DNA of 64,000 bases from Arthrobacter woluwensis (lineage in GTDB: Bacteria; Actinomycetota; Actinomycetes; Actinomycetales; Micrococcaceae). Position numbers and translations under genes: made by a program. This document shows positions 26,191 to 35,884 of the stretch, piece by piece. The notes below the pieces were generated by a model that saw only the letters and a program-made list of their open reading frames with translations, was not told the DNA's origin and made no database searches. Location of the stretch: assembly GCF_030816155.1 (NCBI RefSeq), contig NZ_JAUSXR010000001.1:186001-250000 (forward strand), read 5' to 3'. Positions within the stretch are counted from its first letter, which is position 1. Every line of letters starts with the position of its first letter.

Positions 26191-27207
26191 CTACTCCTTC
26201 CGCGTCGACGCGCGGGGGCGGAGCCTGGCCCGCGTGAGGCGGGGACCCACGGTCTCGCCGGTCTTGAGCAGTTCCTGCAGCATGTCCAGCAGCAGGTCCG
26301 CGGTGCCGGCGGGGTTGAGTTCGAAGGCCGTGATGGCGGGTCGGCTCGACCGGGCGTGCTCGGAATCCGACGCCGCGGCGATCATCACCTGACCCGGCAC
26401 GGTCAGCCCGGCCGCCAGGATCTCCTGCTGCACGCCCGCCGCGTGCCGCCCGGTCATGCAGAACACCGCTTCGGGCACGCCGTCCGCGAGGATGCGCAGC
26501 CCGGCGTCTCGGCCGCCGTCGAGCCCGGAGCGCTCCGACTGTTCGTAGACCCGCGGCGTGACCCCGTGGCGCTCACACCACGACAGGTACTCCTGGAGGA
26601 AGTCCGCGTTCCAGGCGTTCCGGTCCGTTCCGGAGACCAGCACCACCTCGCGGGCCCCGGCCGCTTCGAAATGTGCCAGGATCTGCCGGGCCGCGAGGGG
26701 GTCGTCCTCGGAGGACCAGCGCGTGAAGTCGGGCTTGTCCAGGAGCTTGCCGTAACAGACGTAGGGGATGCCGCGCCGGTCCAGGAGTTCGATGACCGGG
26801 TCCTGGGCGTTGGGGCTCATGATGACGTACCCGTCCATCGAGAACGCCAGCGGCGGCACCGGACTGCGGGTCAGATCCGGCACGAGCGTGAGACTGAGCC
26901 CGCGGGCAAGCGCCCGAGAGGACAGGATCCCCGCGAAACGCTCGAACACGTCGACGCCGGCCGGGGTGTAATCGCCCAGGGCGTCCAGGGAGCGCATCAC
27001 CAGGCCGATCGCGCCGATGCTGCCCTGGCGCATGCCGCGGGCGAAGGCGTCCGCCTGGTAACCGAGTTCGTCCGCGGCGGCCTTCACCCGGGCCCGGGTC
27101 TCCTCGCTGATGGTCCCCTTGCCGTTCAGGGAATGGGAGACGGCGGTGATGGACACCCCCGCGCGGCGCGCCACGTCCCGGATCGTCACTCCTTTGCCAC
27201 GTGCCAC
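26191..27207 (-). CDS. LacI-family regulator of the C45 acyltransferase/MHS operon
   Basis: 338-aa repressor with N-terminal helix-turn-helix VTIRDVARRAGVSITAVSHSL and a LacI sensor domain (GSIGAIGLVMRSLDALGDYT ... VLVSGTDRNAW). I chose the GTG at 27207, which follows AGGAGG by 4 nt; the frame also has a GTG at 27234. It diverges from the acyltransferase gene, and the palindrome at 27300-27311 in the gap is the likely binding site. Confidence 0.9.
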   Translation of the reverse strand: MARGKGVTIRDVARRAGVSITAVSHSLNGKGTISEETRARVKAAADELGYQADAFARGMRQGSIGAIGLVMRSLDALGDYTPAGVDVFERFAGILSSRALARGLSLTLVPDLTRSPVPPLAFSMDGYVIMSPNAQDPVIELLDRRGIPYVCYGKLLDKPDFTRWSSEDDPLAARQILAHFEAAGAREVVLVSGTDRNAWNADFLQEYLSWCERHGVTPRVYEQSERSGLDGGRDAGLRILADGVPEAVFCMTGRHAAGVQQEILAAGLTVPGQVMIAAASDSEHARSSRPAITAFELNPAGTADLLLDMLQELLKTGETVGPRLTRARLRPRASTRKE

Positions 27208-27299
27208 GGACCCTCCTGAAATCGTCGTACCCACATTTCACCAGGGGCGGGACCGCCTGCACGCGCCTCCGGGTGGCCATGTGGAAAATCATCATTGCA

Positions 27300-27311
27300 T
27301 AAAACGTTTTA
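27300..27311. promoter_or_regulatory. LacI-family operator upstream of the C45 acyltransferase gene
   Basis: TAAAACGTTTTA is a perfect 12-bp palindrome with the central CG of LacI-family operators. It lies 53 bp before the acyltransferase ATG and 93 bp from the divergent lacI start, so it could control both. Confidence 0.78.
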
Positions 27312-27363
27312 CTTCCCTAATGTGATCTGCACCTCAGAAATCGTCCCCCCGAAGGAACCTCTC

Positions 27364-28437
27364 ATGAAGCTCTTCACCGCCACCTCCACCACGCAGGACC
27401 CGGCTGCCCGCGGCCGTGATCTCGGGCTGGAATTCGGCGACCGTTTCGAGCACGTGGCCGGGCTGTATCTCGAGCACTTCGCGGCGCTGACGATCCCTGC
27501 GGAGACCGTCCGGCGTATCGCCGAGGCGAGCCACGCGGCACTGGCCGACTGGGCGCCCGGCCTGGCTGCGGAGACGGAGGCCATCGCCTCGGCCGCCGGC
27601 CTCGAGCTCTGGCAGCTCGCCGCCGTCGGCGCCCGCACCGAGATCCTCGCGGCCGAGCCGCCGCGCGGTGAGGGTGAATGCTCCACCGCGGTCCTCACCG
27701 GTGAGGACCGCGCCCCGGAGACCCTGCAGACCTGGGACTGGCATGAATTCCTGGTGCCGGACGGGCTGCTGCTGGACCTGACCACCCCGGCCGGTCGCCG
27801 GGTCAAGCTGTTCACTGAATTCGGCACCGCCGCGAAGATCGGGGTCAACGACGCCGGGCTCGGCCTGCACTTCAACATCCTGTCCCACCGCAGCGACTCC
27901 GATCAGGGCGGCGTTCCGGTCCACGCGATCGCCCGCCGCATCCTGGAGGAGGCCACGACCGTCGAGGAGGCGCAGGCCATCGCGGCGAGCGCCACGGTCA
28001 GCGCCTCCACCGTCTTCACGGTCTTCGACTTCCACGACGGCGGCTCCCGCGCCGTGAGCCTGGAACTCGCCCCGGCCGGCCTCGGCGTCGTCCGGCCCGG
28101 TAAGGACGGCTGGCTCTTCCACACCAACCACTTCCTCGATCCGGACCTCTTCCAGGGCGACACCATGCCCGCTGACTCCTCCACCGCCGAGCGCTATCAG
28201 CACCTCGACGCCGTCCGCGGAACCCTCACGGGCCTGGCGCCCGTCGAACGCGCCCGCGCAGCCTGCGGAGGCGAAGGGTCCGCCGCCCCCATCTGCATGT
28301 CCCCGGACACGACCAAGCCCGTCATCGATCAGTGGGGCACCCTGCTGACGATCGGCGTCGACGTCGAGCACTTCGCTCTCGACTACTTCGCCGGCCGCCC
28401 GGACGAAGCCGCCGTTCACGGCCTTGCGCGCTTCTGA
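27364..28437 (+). CDS. C45-family acyltransferase/amidohydrolase (isopenicillin N acyltransferase-like)
   Basis: 357-aa Ntn-fold enzyme of the acyl-CoA:6-aminopenicillanate acyltransferase (C45) group, which cleaves itself before a cysteine to expose the nucleophile. Cys106 in GEGECSTAV is the predicted nucleophile, and QTWDWHEFL corresponds to the family QNWDW region; LGLHFNILSHRS and FDFHDGG are further family blocks. ATG at 27364 with AAGGAA upstream. It is adjacent to a divergent LacI gene and a downstream MHS symporter, suggesting a catabolic unit for an imported amide or N-acyl compound; actual substrate unknown. Confidence 0.82.
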   Translation: MKLFTATSTTQDPAARGRDLGLEFGDRFEHVAGLYLEHFAALTIPAETVRRIAEASHAALADWAPGLAAETEAIASAAGLELWQLAAVGARTEILAAEPPRGEGECSTAVLTGEDRAPETLQTWDWHEFLVPDGLLLDLTTPAGRRVKLFTEFGTAAKIGVNDAGLGLHFNILSHRSDSDQGGVPVHAIARRILEEATTVEEAQAIAASATVSASTVFTVFDFHDGGSRAVSLELAPAGLGVVRPGKDGWLFHTNHFLDPDLFQGDTMPADSSTAERYQHLDAVRGTLTGLAPVERARAACGGEGSAAPICMSPDTTKPVIDQWGTLLTIGVDVEHFALDYFAGRPDEAAVHGLARF

Positions 28438-29830
28438 CTCCCCTTCCTCCCCGCTTCATCTCCTCAAGGAACCACTCTCATGTCCCACACCCAGTCCCCC
28501 GCCGGCCGCCGCCCCGGCGCCGCAGGATGCCCCGACGCTGGGCACCCAGGCCACCACCGCGCTGCGGACCTTCTTCATCTCCGGCTTCGGCACGGCACTG
28601 GAGTTCTACGACTTCATCGTCTACGGCCTGGCCGCCGCCCTCGTGTTCCCCACGCTCTTCTTCCCGGCCGCGGACCGGCTGACGGGGACGCTGGTGGCCT
28701 TCGCCGCTTTCGGCGCCGGGTTCATCGTGCGGCCCCTGGGTGGCATCGTGGTGGGTCACTTCGGTGACCGCATCGGCCGCAAGTCCATGCTCATCATGAC
28801 CCTCCTCCTCATGGGCGGCAGCACCTTCCTCATCGGGTGTCTCCCGACCTATCAGAACGTCGGCCTGCTGGCTCCCGTGCTGCTGGTGATCCTGCGACTC
28901 GTGCAGGGGTTCGCGGCCGGTGGTGAATGGGGTGGCGCGTCGCTCTTCGGCATCGAGAACTCACCCGAGAACCGCCGCGGCCTCTGGGGCAGCTTCACGA
29001 GCACCGGCATCGGCATCGGCAGCCTCTTCGGCACGGGCGTGTTCACGGTGATGACGCTCCTGCCGGAGTCCGAGCTCACCGCCTGGGCCTGGCGTGTGCC
29101 GTTCTGGCTGGGTGGTCTCCTGGTCCTCGTGGGCCTGATCGCCCGCACCCGCATGCCGCACGAGACGGTGAACAAGGAGAGCGCCCCGCGAGTGCCCCTC
29201 CTGGCGGCCATCCGGAAGCACCCGAAGCAGATGCTCCTGGCCATCGGCGTCGCGTTCGGCTACAACACCATCGCCTACATCGGCTCCCTGTTCACGGTCA
29301 CCTACACCGAGGAACGCGGTTACACGGACACCCAGTCGCTGCTCTTCCAGGTGGCCGGCTCGTTCGCCTTCATGCTCGCCGCCCCGTTCATGGGTCTCCT
29401 CTCGGACAGGATCGGACGCAAGAAGGTGATCGCCGGCGGCGCCGTGATCTACGCGGTGTTCTTCTTCCTCTTATTCGGCATGGTGGACAGCCGGGTCGCA
29501 TTCCTCGCGACCGTGGCCTTCATCCTCGTGAACATCTTCATGGCCATGCCGCAGGGCTGCATCCCGGCCTTCCTGGGTGAGCAGTTCTCCAAGGAGAGCC
29601 GTTACTCGTCCATCTCCGCGACGTACCAGACCGGAGCCGCGCTGGGAGGCGGCACGGCGGCGAGCATCGCCACGGCCCTGTTCATCGCGTTCAACCGCGG
29701 CTCTCTCGGCATCGCGCTGTACTCCGGCGCCGCGTGCCTGGTCCTCGCGCTGTGTGTGCTCGGCCTCCGCGAGACGTACAAGGTCCGCACCAAGGATCTC
29801 GGCGAGACGCCGGAGGACGTCCTCGCCTGA
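28424..29830 (+). CDS. MFS transporter, MHS type (probable 1-nt frameshift near start)
   Basis: Metabolite:H+ symporter with about 12 spans and MHS motifs GFGTALEFYDFIVYG, VRPLGGIVVGHFGDRIGRKS and LSDRIGRKKVI. The only in-frame start is a TTG at 28424 inside the previous gene with no ribosome site. A good start exists at ATG 28480 (AAGGA 9 nt upstream) but in another frame. Removing one C from the C5 run at 28496-28500 joins them, giving MSHTQSPPAAAPAPQD and a normal 449-aa protein. The frameshift is probably a sequence error. Likely takes up the substrate of the C45 enzyme. Confidence 0.85.
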   Translation: MRASDSPSSPLHLLKEPLSCPTPSPPPAAAPAPQDAPTLGTQATTALRTFFISGFGTALEFYDFIVYGLAAALVFPTLFFPAADRLTGTLVAFAAFGAGFIVRPLGGIVVGHFGDRIGRKSMLIMTLLLMGGSTFLIGCLPTYQNVGLLAPVLLVILRLVQGFAAGGEWGGASLFGIENSPENRRGLWGSFTSTGIGIGSLFGTGVFTVMTLLPESELTAWAWRVPFWLGGLLVLVGLIARTRMPHETVNKESAPRVPLLAAIRKHPKQMLLAIGVAFGYNTIAYIGSLFTVTYTEERGYTDTQSLLFQVAGSFAFMLAAPFMGLLSDRIGRKKVIAGGAVIYAVFFFLLFGMVDSRVAFLATVAFILVNIFMAMPQGCIPAFLGEQFSKESRYSSISATYQTGAALGGGTAASIATALFIAFNRGSLGIALYSGAACLVLALCVLGLRETYKVRTKDLGETPEDVLA

Positions 29831-29873
29831 GGCCTCGGCGCCCGGGTACGGGCCGCGATCCGCGCCCGGCGCA

Positions 29874-29907
29874 GCCTCCTCCTCCGTCCACCGATGGAGG
29901 AGGAGGC
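29874..29907 (+). terminator. intrinsic terminator after the MHS gene
   Basis: Perfect 12-bp arms gcctcctcctcc / ggaggaggaggc with a 10-nt loop, followed by TTTT at 29908-29911. This is the most canonical Rho-independent terminator in the window. Confidence 0.88.
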
Positions 29908-29967
29908 TTTTCCACATCGGGAGCCGTTGCAGATGAAACTGGTCCGCCTTTCGGGCAAGCTAGACCC

Positions 29968-31119
29968 ATGGAGCCTTCCAGTACCAGCGCACCGTCCACC
30001 CTCTCAGCCTCCGCCCCCACGGCCGGGCAGCCTGACGCGGAGGTGAGGTCAGCGGAGGTCGAGTTCGACCAGCGTGGCCACGCCGGAGTGGTCATCCTCA
30101 ACAGGCCGCGTGCGGTCAATGCGCTGAACCAGGGGATGGTGGAGGCGGTGGACGCACAGTTGCGGGCCTGGGCGGTCGATCCGACGATCGAACACGTCAT
30201 CATCACCGGGGCGGGGGAGCGCGGACTGTGCGCCGGCGGCGACGTCGTGGCGATGTACAGGGACATCGTGGCCGGGGAGCGGGCCTCCCATGACTTCTTC
30301 CGAGCCGAGTTCCGGATGAACTCGCTCCTCTTCGGCTATCCCAAGCCCGTGATCGCCGTGCAGGACGGCCTGGTCCTGGGTGGGGGTGTGGGCATCTCCG
30401 CCCATGCTTCGCACCGGGTGGTCACCGAGAACACCCGGATGGGCATGCCGGAGGTCACCATCGGCTATGTCCCCGACGTCGGCGGGACCTGGCTGCTGGG
30501 CCATGCAGGCACCGCCGGGGTCCACGTTGCGATGACGGGTGACCATGTGGGTGCCGGGGACGCGATCCACTTGGGTCTCTCGGATGCCTTCGTGCCGGCC
30601 GCGAATCTCCCCGAGTTCCTCGTCTTCCTGGAAACCGACACGGCCGACGACGCCGTGGCCCGCTTCTCCGGCATGGCGCCGGAGGCGGTGCTCGCCGCAG
30701 CCGGGGACGCGGATGGCGCGGCCCCCTGGATCGAGGACTGCTACGCGGGAGCCTTGTCCGGAGACGCGTCCGCGGCCGTCATCCTGAGCCGCCTCGAAAC
30801 CCATCCGGACCCGCAGGCCCAGGCGGCCGCCGCGACCCTCAGGACCAAGAGCCCGCGTTCCGTGGCCGTGGCGCTCGAATCCGTGCGCCGGCACTGTTCC
30901 GGAACGCTCGAGGAGGCTTTGCGGGACGAGTTCCGCGTCGCGGTCCGGTGCCTCGCCTCCCCGGACATGCGGGAGGGCATCCGCGCCCAGGTGATCGACA
31001 AGGACCGCACCCCGCGCTGGGAGCACCCCGGGCTGACCGAAGTCAGCCCCGAACTCGTCGCCTCGTACTTCGCCCCGTTCGAACCCGGCGAGACGGACGG
31101 CGGCGATCTGAAACTCTGA
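29968..31119 (+). CDS. enoyl-CoA hydratase/isomerase family, 3-hydroxyisobutyryl-CoA hydrolase type
   Basis: 383-aa crotonase-fold enzyme. Length and motifs fit 3-hydroxyisobutyryl-CoA hydrolase, a valine catabolism enzyme that releases free 3-hydroxyisobutyrate: RGLCAGGDVVAMY (oxyanion hole), GLVLGGGVGISAHASH, and MPEVTIGYVPDVGG (catalytic Glu). The ATG at 29968 starts a ~30-residue Ser/Pro-rich tail. The downstream crotonase gene begins 91 bp later on the same strand. Confidence 0.85.
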   Translation: MEPSSTSAPSTLSASAPTAGQPDAEVRSAEVEFDQRGHAGVVILNRPRAVNALNQGMVEAVDAQLRAWAVDPTIEHVIITGAGERGLCAGGDVVAMYRDIVAGERASHDFFRAEFRMNSLLFGYPKPVIAVQDGLVLGGGVGISAHASHRVVTENTRMGMPEVTIGYVPDVGGTWLLGHAGTAGVHVAMTGDHVGAGDAIHLGLSDAFVPAANLPEFLVFLETDTADDAVARFSGMAPEAVLAAAGDADGAAPWIEDCYAGALSGDASAAVILSRLETHPDPQAQAAAATLRTKSPRSVAVALESVRRHCSGTLEEALRDEFRVAVRCLASPDMREGIRAQVIDKDRTPRWEHPGLTEVSPELVASYFAPFEPGETDGGDLKL

Positions 31120-31210
31120 TCCTGGAGGCCCTGCCTCCAGCGCCCGACACCGCAGCACTTAGCCCGCATTCCCCATTCCACAGACGTCGATTGCGAAGGA
31201 GCAAGCACCC

Positions 31211-31978
<768 letters not shown>

Positions 31979-31996
31979 CGGCGAGGTGCTGAGGTG

Positions 31997-32055
31997 TTGC
32001 GTGTTCAGTAGTCGCGGGTGTTCGGTGCCACGACCCGCAACTACTGAGCACACAA
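31997..32055. repeat. imperfect inverted repeat between convergent genes (family C)
   Basis: Arms of 23 nt (31997-32019, 32033-32055) share the core TCAGTAGTyGCGGGT; mismatches are mostly transitions that remain G-U pairs in RNA. It lies between the enoyl-CoA hydratase and the convergent maltokinase-cap gene and may end both transcripts. Confidence 0.7.
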
Positions 32056-32150
32056 GCCGGTGGAGGCAGCGCCGCTGACCGTCCGGACAGCCCTCAGGCC
32101 TGGGTCAAGAGCCCAGCCCGGAGGTGCGGGTTCAACCCTGGGTCGGGTGG

Positions 32151-32816
32151 TCAGCCCTGGGCCGCGATGACGGCCTCGCCGTTCGCCCAGGTGGCGACGA
32201 GCCGGGATCCACCCTGACCAGGAGCCACTCCCGGAGCGGACCCCACACCCGGAACGGACGGCCTGCGGGCCACGAGGAACCGTTCGCCGTCCGTGCCCAC
32301 CGCGTCGAAGCCGTCCTCGTCCCCGGCGTCCGCCGGCGTCACGTCCGCCGGAGTTCCGCCGGCCGCGGCGCCGGCCGCGGCGTCGGCCACGACGACCCTG
32401 ACCCGGACGTCCGGTTCGGGCCGCTGGACGACGGTTCCGGCGTCGTCGTGGAGCTCAAGGAGCGCCTGTTCCTGCTCACCGCGGAGTGCTCGGCGCAGCA
32501 CCTCCTGGCTCACGGGATCGCCGAGGCCGTCGTACACCCAGCGGGTGCCGAGGACGGAGTGTTCCATGGTGCCGATCAGCCGGTCGTCGGCGCCATTCAG
32601 GGGCGCTCCGCGATACGTGAGCACCACGTGGAGGACGTCCGAGCCGCGGCGGAGCAGGAATCCTTCGATCCCGACCTCGCCTGCGGGGTCGTCGAAGCGG
32701 TAGCTGCCGATCCGCTCGAGTTCGCCGCCGTTGCCGGACCAGGGCTGACGGTCGAGCCAGGGCGCGAGCAGTTCGAGCTTCGAGGGCTTCAGCGTCGCCC
32801 GGTGGATGACGGCCAC
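32151..32816 (-). CDS. maltokinase N-terminal cap-like protein
   Basis: 221-aa protein beginning MAVIHRATLKPSKLELLAPW and continuing with LERIGSYRFDDPAGEVGIEG, the pattern of the N-terminal cap domain of actinobacterial maltokinases, but with no kinase domain. Such stand-alone cap proteins are often labelled 1,4-alpha-glucan branching proteins. A poorly conserved Ala/Gly/Pro linker lies around residues 140-165. It starts 4 bp downstream of the nadE stop on the same strand. Confidence 0.72.
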   Translation of the reverse strand: MAVIHRATLKPSKLELLAPWLDRQPWSGNGGELERIGSYRFDDPAGEVGIEGFLLRRGSDVLHVVLTYRGAPLNGADDRLIGTMEHSVLGTRWVYDGLGDPVSQEVLRRALRGEQEQALLELHDDAGTVVQRPEPDVRVRVVVADAAAGAAAGGTPADVTPADAGDEDGFDAVGTDGERFLVARRPSVPGVGSAPGVAPGQGGSRLVATWANGEAVIAAQG

Positions 32817-32820
32817 GAGG

Positions 32821-33649
32821 TCAGCCCTGCTTCCACCACTCGTCGTGGATCGTGACCGGGGTGGTGCGCTTGTGGCGCGTCCTGAGGTACTTCTCCTCGA
32901 TCGTCGACGCCACGCCCTCGGGCACTTCGCGGCCCTCCAGGTAGTCGTCGATGTCGTCGTAGCTGATGCCTAGTTCGTCCTCGTCGGTGCGGCCCGGCCT
33001 TGCCGTCCAGAAGGTCAGCGGTCGGGACCTTCTCCCACACCTGGCGGGGCGCGCCGAGGTGCTCCAGCAGCTGACGGTTCTGGCGCTTGTTCAGACCGAA
33101 GAGCGGCAGCACGTCGGCCCCGCCGTCGCCGAACTTGGTGAAGAACCCGGTCACCGATTCGGCGCCGTGGTCCGTTCCGACCACGAGGTAGTTGTGTTCG
33201 CCGGCCAGCGCGTACTGCGCCACCATGCGGATGCGGGCCTTCACGTTGCCCTTGTTGAAATCGGAGATCTCGGAGCCCGTGGTCTTCAGGAACTCCTCCT
33301 CGACGCCGTCCACACCTGGGCCCACGTTGAAGGTCCATTCCGTGTGAGGGCTGATGAAGGCGAGCGCCGCCTGGGCGTCGTCCTCATCGTGCTGGACGCG
33401 GTACGGCAGGCGGACCGCGACGAAGGCGGCGTCCACCCCTTCGAAGGAGAGTTTCTCGACGGCGAGCTGGCAGAGCTTCCCGGCGAGCGACGAGTCGACA
33501 CCGCCGGAGATGCCGAGCACGAAGCCGTTGGTACGGGTCGCCCGCAGATAGGACGCCAAGAAGTCCACCCGTGCCGCGACCTCCGCCGCGGGGTCGATCT
33601 CGGGCTTGACGCCCAATTCTTCGATGATCTGGGCCTGAAGTGCGCGCAT
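32821..33649 (-). CDS. nadE: NAD+ synthetase NadE (1-nt frameshift in this sequence)
   Basis: Ammonia-dependent NAD synthetase, last step of NAD biosynthesis. The ATP-pyrophosphatase loop LGISGGVDSSLAGKL, NKGNVKARIRM and VVGTDHGAE are intact. After PTADLLDG the frame is lost at 32993-32999; deleting one base from the GGG (sense) run restores GRTDEDELGISYDDIDDYLEG ... HDEWWKQG and a stop at 32821-32823. The repaired length is 275 aa, equal to E. coli NadE. Uncorrected, the frame reads 30-odd unrelated residues into the next gene. NadE is normally essential, so an error in the sequence is likelier than a dead gene. Start ATG 33649. Confidence 0.9.
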
Positions 33650-33912
33650 ACGCCCAGGGTACTCGCACCACGTTTCGCGAGGGTTACACCGCTTCCGTGC
33701 GCGTGCCGTGCAGCCGCGGGCTGACCAGGGATGAGCCGAGTGCGCTGAGCCGGGCGCGCCGGGACAAGCTGAACCGGGACGGGCTGCACCGAACGGACTG
33801 AGGGGAGACCTCGAACCCTCCCGGGGGCAGAATGGTACGGTCGGCACCCGCCGTCGTTCCCCGGGTCCATCCCGTCCGGGAGCATCGCGCTGCAGAACCG
33901 GAGTCCCTCGGC

Positions 33913-35280
33913 ATGAAGACCGGCCCCGCCGCCCAGCGGCTCATTCTCTGGATCACCATCCTGGCGTCCTTCGTCTCGTTCCTGGACGGCAGTGTCATCA
34001 ACGTCGCGCTGCCGGCCATCGACCGTGAGTTCGGCGGAGGACTGGCGACGCAGCAGTGGGTCGTGGACGCGTACCTCATCACGCTGGGCGCCCTCATCCT
34101 GCTGGCGGGTTCGCTCTCGGACGTGCTCGGCAGGATCCTCATCCTGCGGACCGGACTGATCGGCTTCGGAGTGACCTCGCTCGTGTGCGCCTTCGCCCCG
34201 ACGGCGGAGGTCCTGATCGTGGGCCGCGGCTTCCAGGGCGCGGCCGCGGCGCTCCTGGTGCCCAGTTCGCTGGCGCTCATCACCGCCAACTTCAGCGGAC
34301 CTGAACGGGCGAAGGCCATCGGTCACTGGACCGCGGGCACGACGGTGGCCTTCATCGCGGGGCCGATCCTGGGCGGCGTCCTGGTGGACACGGTCGGCTG
34401 GCGCTCCGTGTTCTGGATCAACGTCCTGCCCATCGCCGTGACGCTCTACCTGCTGGCCGTGCTCGGGATGAAGGACACCCGCGCGCAGGGTGTCCGGATC
34501 GACTATGCAGGGGCCGTCCTCTGCGTGCTCGGCCTCGGCGGCCCGGTGTACGCCCTGATCGAGCAGGGGAACCTGGGCTGGGGGAGTCCCGGCATCTGGA
34601 TCCCGTTCGTCGTGGGCGTGCTGTGCCTGGCGGGTTTCCTCTGGCGTCAGGCGACGGCGAAGCAGCCCCTCATGCCGCTGAGCCTGTTCACGGTGCGCAA
34701 CTTCGGCGTCGGAAACATCGCCACCACCTTCATCTACGCGGCGCTCTCGATCGGCGGCCTGATCGTGGTGCTCTTCCTGCAGCAGGTGGCGGGATTCCCG
34801 GCCACCTTCGCCGCCCTGGCCACGCTGCCCATCAGCATCCTGAACATCGCGCTCTCCAGCTGGTTCGGATCCCTCGCGGGACGTTACGGACCGCGGTGGT
34901 TCATGGCCCTGGGCCCGATCCTGGGTGGCGCGGGGTATCTGCTCATGGTCACGACCCGCATGCCGGTGGACTACTGGACCCAGCTGCTGCCGGGCATCCT
35001 GCTGTTCGGCTTCGGCCTCTCCGTGACGGTGGCCCCGCTGACGGCGGCGATCCTCGGCTCGGTGTCGGAGGAGCAATCGGGCATCGGCTCAGCGGTGAAC
35101 AACGCCGTCGCACGGGTGGCCGGTCTGGTGGGCGTTGCCGTGCTCGGTCTCATCGTGGGGCCGACGCTGGACCTCGACGGCTTCCACCGGGTCCTCCTCG
35201 TCACGGCGCTTCTGCTGGTGGTGGGCGGTCTGGTCTCCGCGGTGGGCATCCGCAATCCCACCCGTCCAGGAGCCGGCTGA
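33913..35280 (+). CDS. MFS transporter, DHA2 (EmrB/QacA) drug exporter type
   Basis: 455-aa exporter with about 14 spans. DHA2 motifs: SFLDGSVINVALPAI in TM1 (conserved LD..VVNVALP), LAGSLSDVLGRILIL in loop 2-3, and GHWTAGTTVAFIAGPILGG (antiporter motif C) in TM5. I chose ATG 33913 because upstream residues from a start at 33832 are hydrophilic and unlike the family. It diverges from nadE. Substrates cannot be predicted. Confidence 0.86.
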   Translation: MKTGPAAQRLILWITILASFVSFLDGSVINVALPAIDREFGGGLATQQWVVDAYLITLGALILLAGSLSDVLGRILILRTGLIGFGVTSLVCAFAPTAEVLIVGRGFQGAAAALLVPSSLALITANFSGPERAKAIGHWTAGTTVAFIAGPILGGVLVDTVGWRSVFWINVLPIAVTLYLLAVLGMKDTRAQGVRIDYAGAVLCVLGLGGPVYALIEQGNLGWGSPGIWIPFVVGVLCLAGFLWRQATAKQPLMPLSLFTVRNFGVGNIATTFIYAALSIGGLIVVLFLQQVAGFPATFAALATLPISILNIALSSWFGSLAGRYGPRWFMALGPILGGAGYLLMVTTRMPVDYWTQLLPGILLFGFGLSVTVAPLTAAILGSVSEEQSGIGSAVNNAVARVAGLVGVAVLGLIVGPTLDLDGFHRVLLVTALLLVVGGLVSAVGIRNPTRPGAG

Positions 35281-35302
35281 CGGCGCGGCCGCCGCCAGTC
35301 GA

Positions 35303-35308
35303 TAAACT
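35303..35308 (+). promoter_or_regulatory. -10 box TAAACT for leaderless pyrE
   Basis: TAAACT, then 6 nt, then the pyrE ATG at 35315. No ribosome site is visible. Confidence 0.6.
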
Positions 35309-35314
35309 TCTCGT

Positions 35315-35884
35315 ATGACTGCCCTCGACGCCGCCGCTGCCCGCGCCCGCCTGCTCGACCTCATCAAGGAACTCGCCGTGGTCCACGGCAAGGTGACCCT
35401 CTCCAGTGGCAAGGAGGCCGACTACTACGTCGACCTGCGCCGCATCACCCTGCACCACGAGGCCTCCCGCCTGGTGGGCCAGGTCATGCTCCAGCTGCTG
35501 GACGACGCCGGCATCGAGTTCGAGACCGCGGGCGGCCTGACCATGGGCGCCGACCCCGTGGGCACCGCGCTCATGCACGCCGCCGGCGACGCGGGCCGCT
35601 CCATCGACGCCTTCGTGGTCCGCAAGGCCCAGAAGTCCTACGGCATGGGCCGCCAGGTGGAAGGCCCGGGCGTCGACGGCCGCGATGTCGTGGTCCTCGA
35701 GGACACCTCCACCACCGGCGGCTCCGCGCTGACCGCCATCGAGGGCGTCCGCAACGCGGGCGGCAACGTCAAGGCCGTGGCCGTGATCGTGGACCGCAAC
35801 ACCGGCGCCAAGGAAAAGATCGAAGCCGAGGCGGGCGTCCCCTACCTGTTCGCCTTCTCCAAGGATGAACTCGGACTCGACTGA
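35315..35884 (+). CDS. pyrE: orotate phosphoribosyltransferase
   Basis: 189-aa enzyme that makes OMP from orotate and PRPP in pyrimidine synthesis. The PRPP-binding loop VVVLEDTSTTGGSA is near residue 128, and KVTLSSGKEADYYVDLRR is the N-terminal signature. The ATG sits 7 nt after a -10 box, suggesting leaderless translation. The alpha/beta hydrolase gene starts inside its last 20 bp in another frame. Confidence 0.95.
   Translation: MTALDAAAARARLLDLIKELAVVHGKVTLSSGKEADYYVDLRRITLHHEASRLVGQVMLQLLDDAGIEFETAGGLTMGADPVGTALMHAAGDAGRSIDAFVVRKAQKSYGMGRQVEGPGVDGRDVVVLEDTSTTGGSALTAIEGVRNAGGNVKAVAVIVDRNTGAKEKIEAEAGVPYLFAFSKDELGLD

Noticed and set aside
32101..32150. Possible tRNA (gggttcaaccc motif)
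   Set aside because: No cloverleaf or acceptor stem can be formed around it; it is a chance T-loop-like string in an intergenic region.
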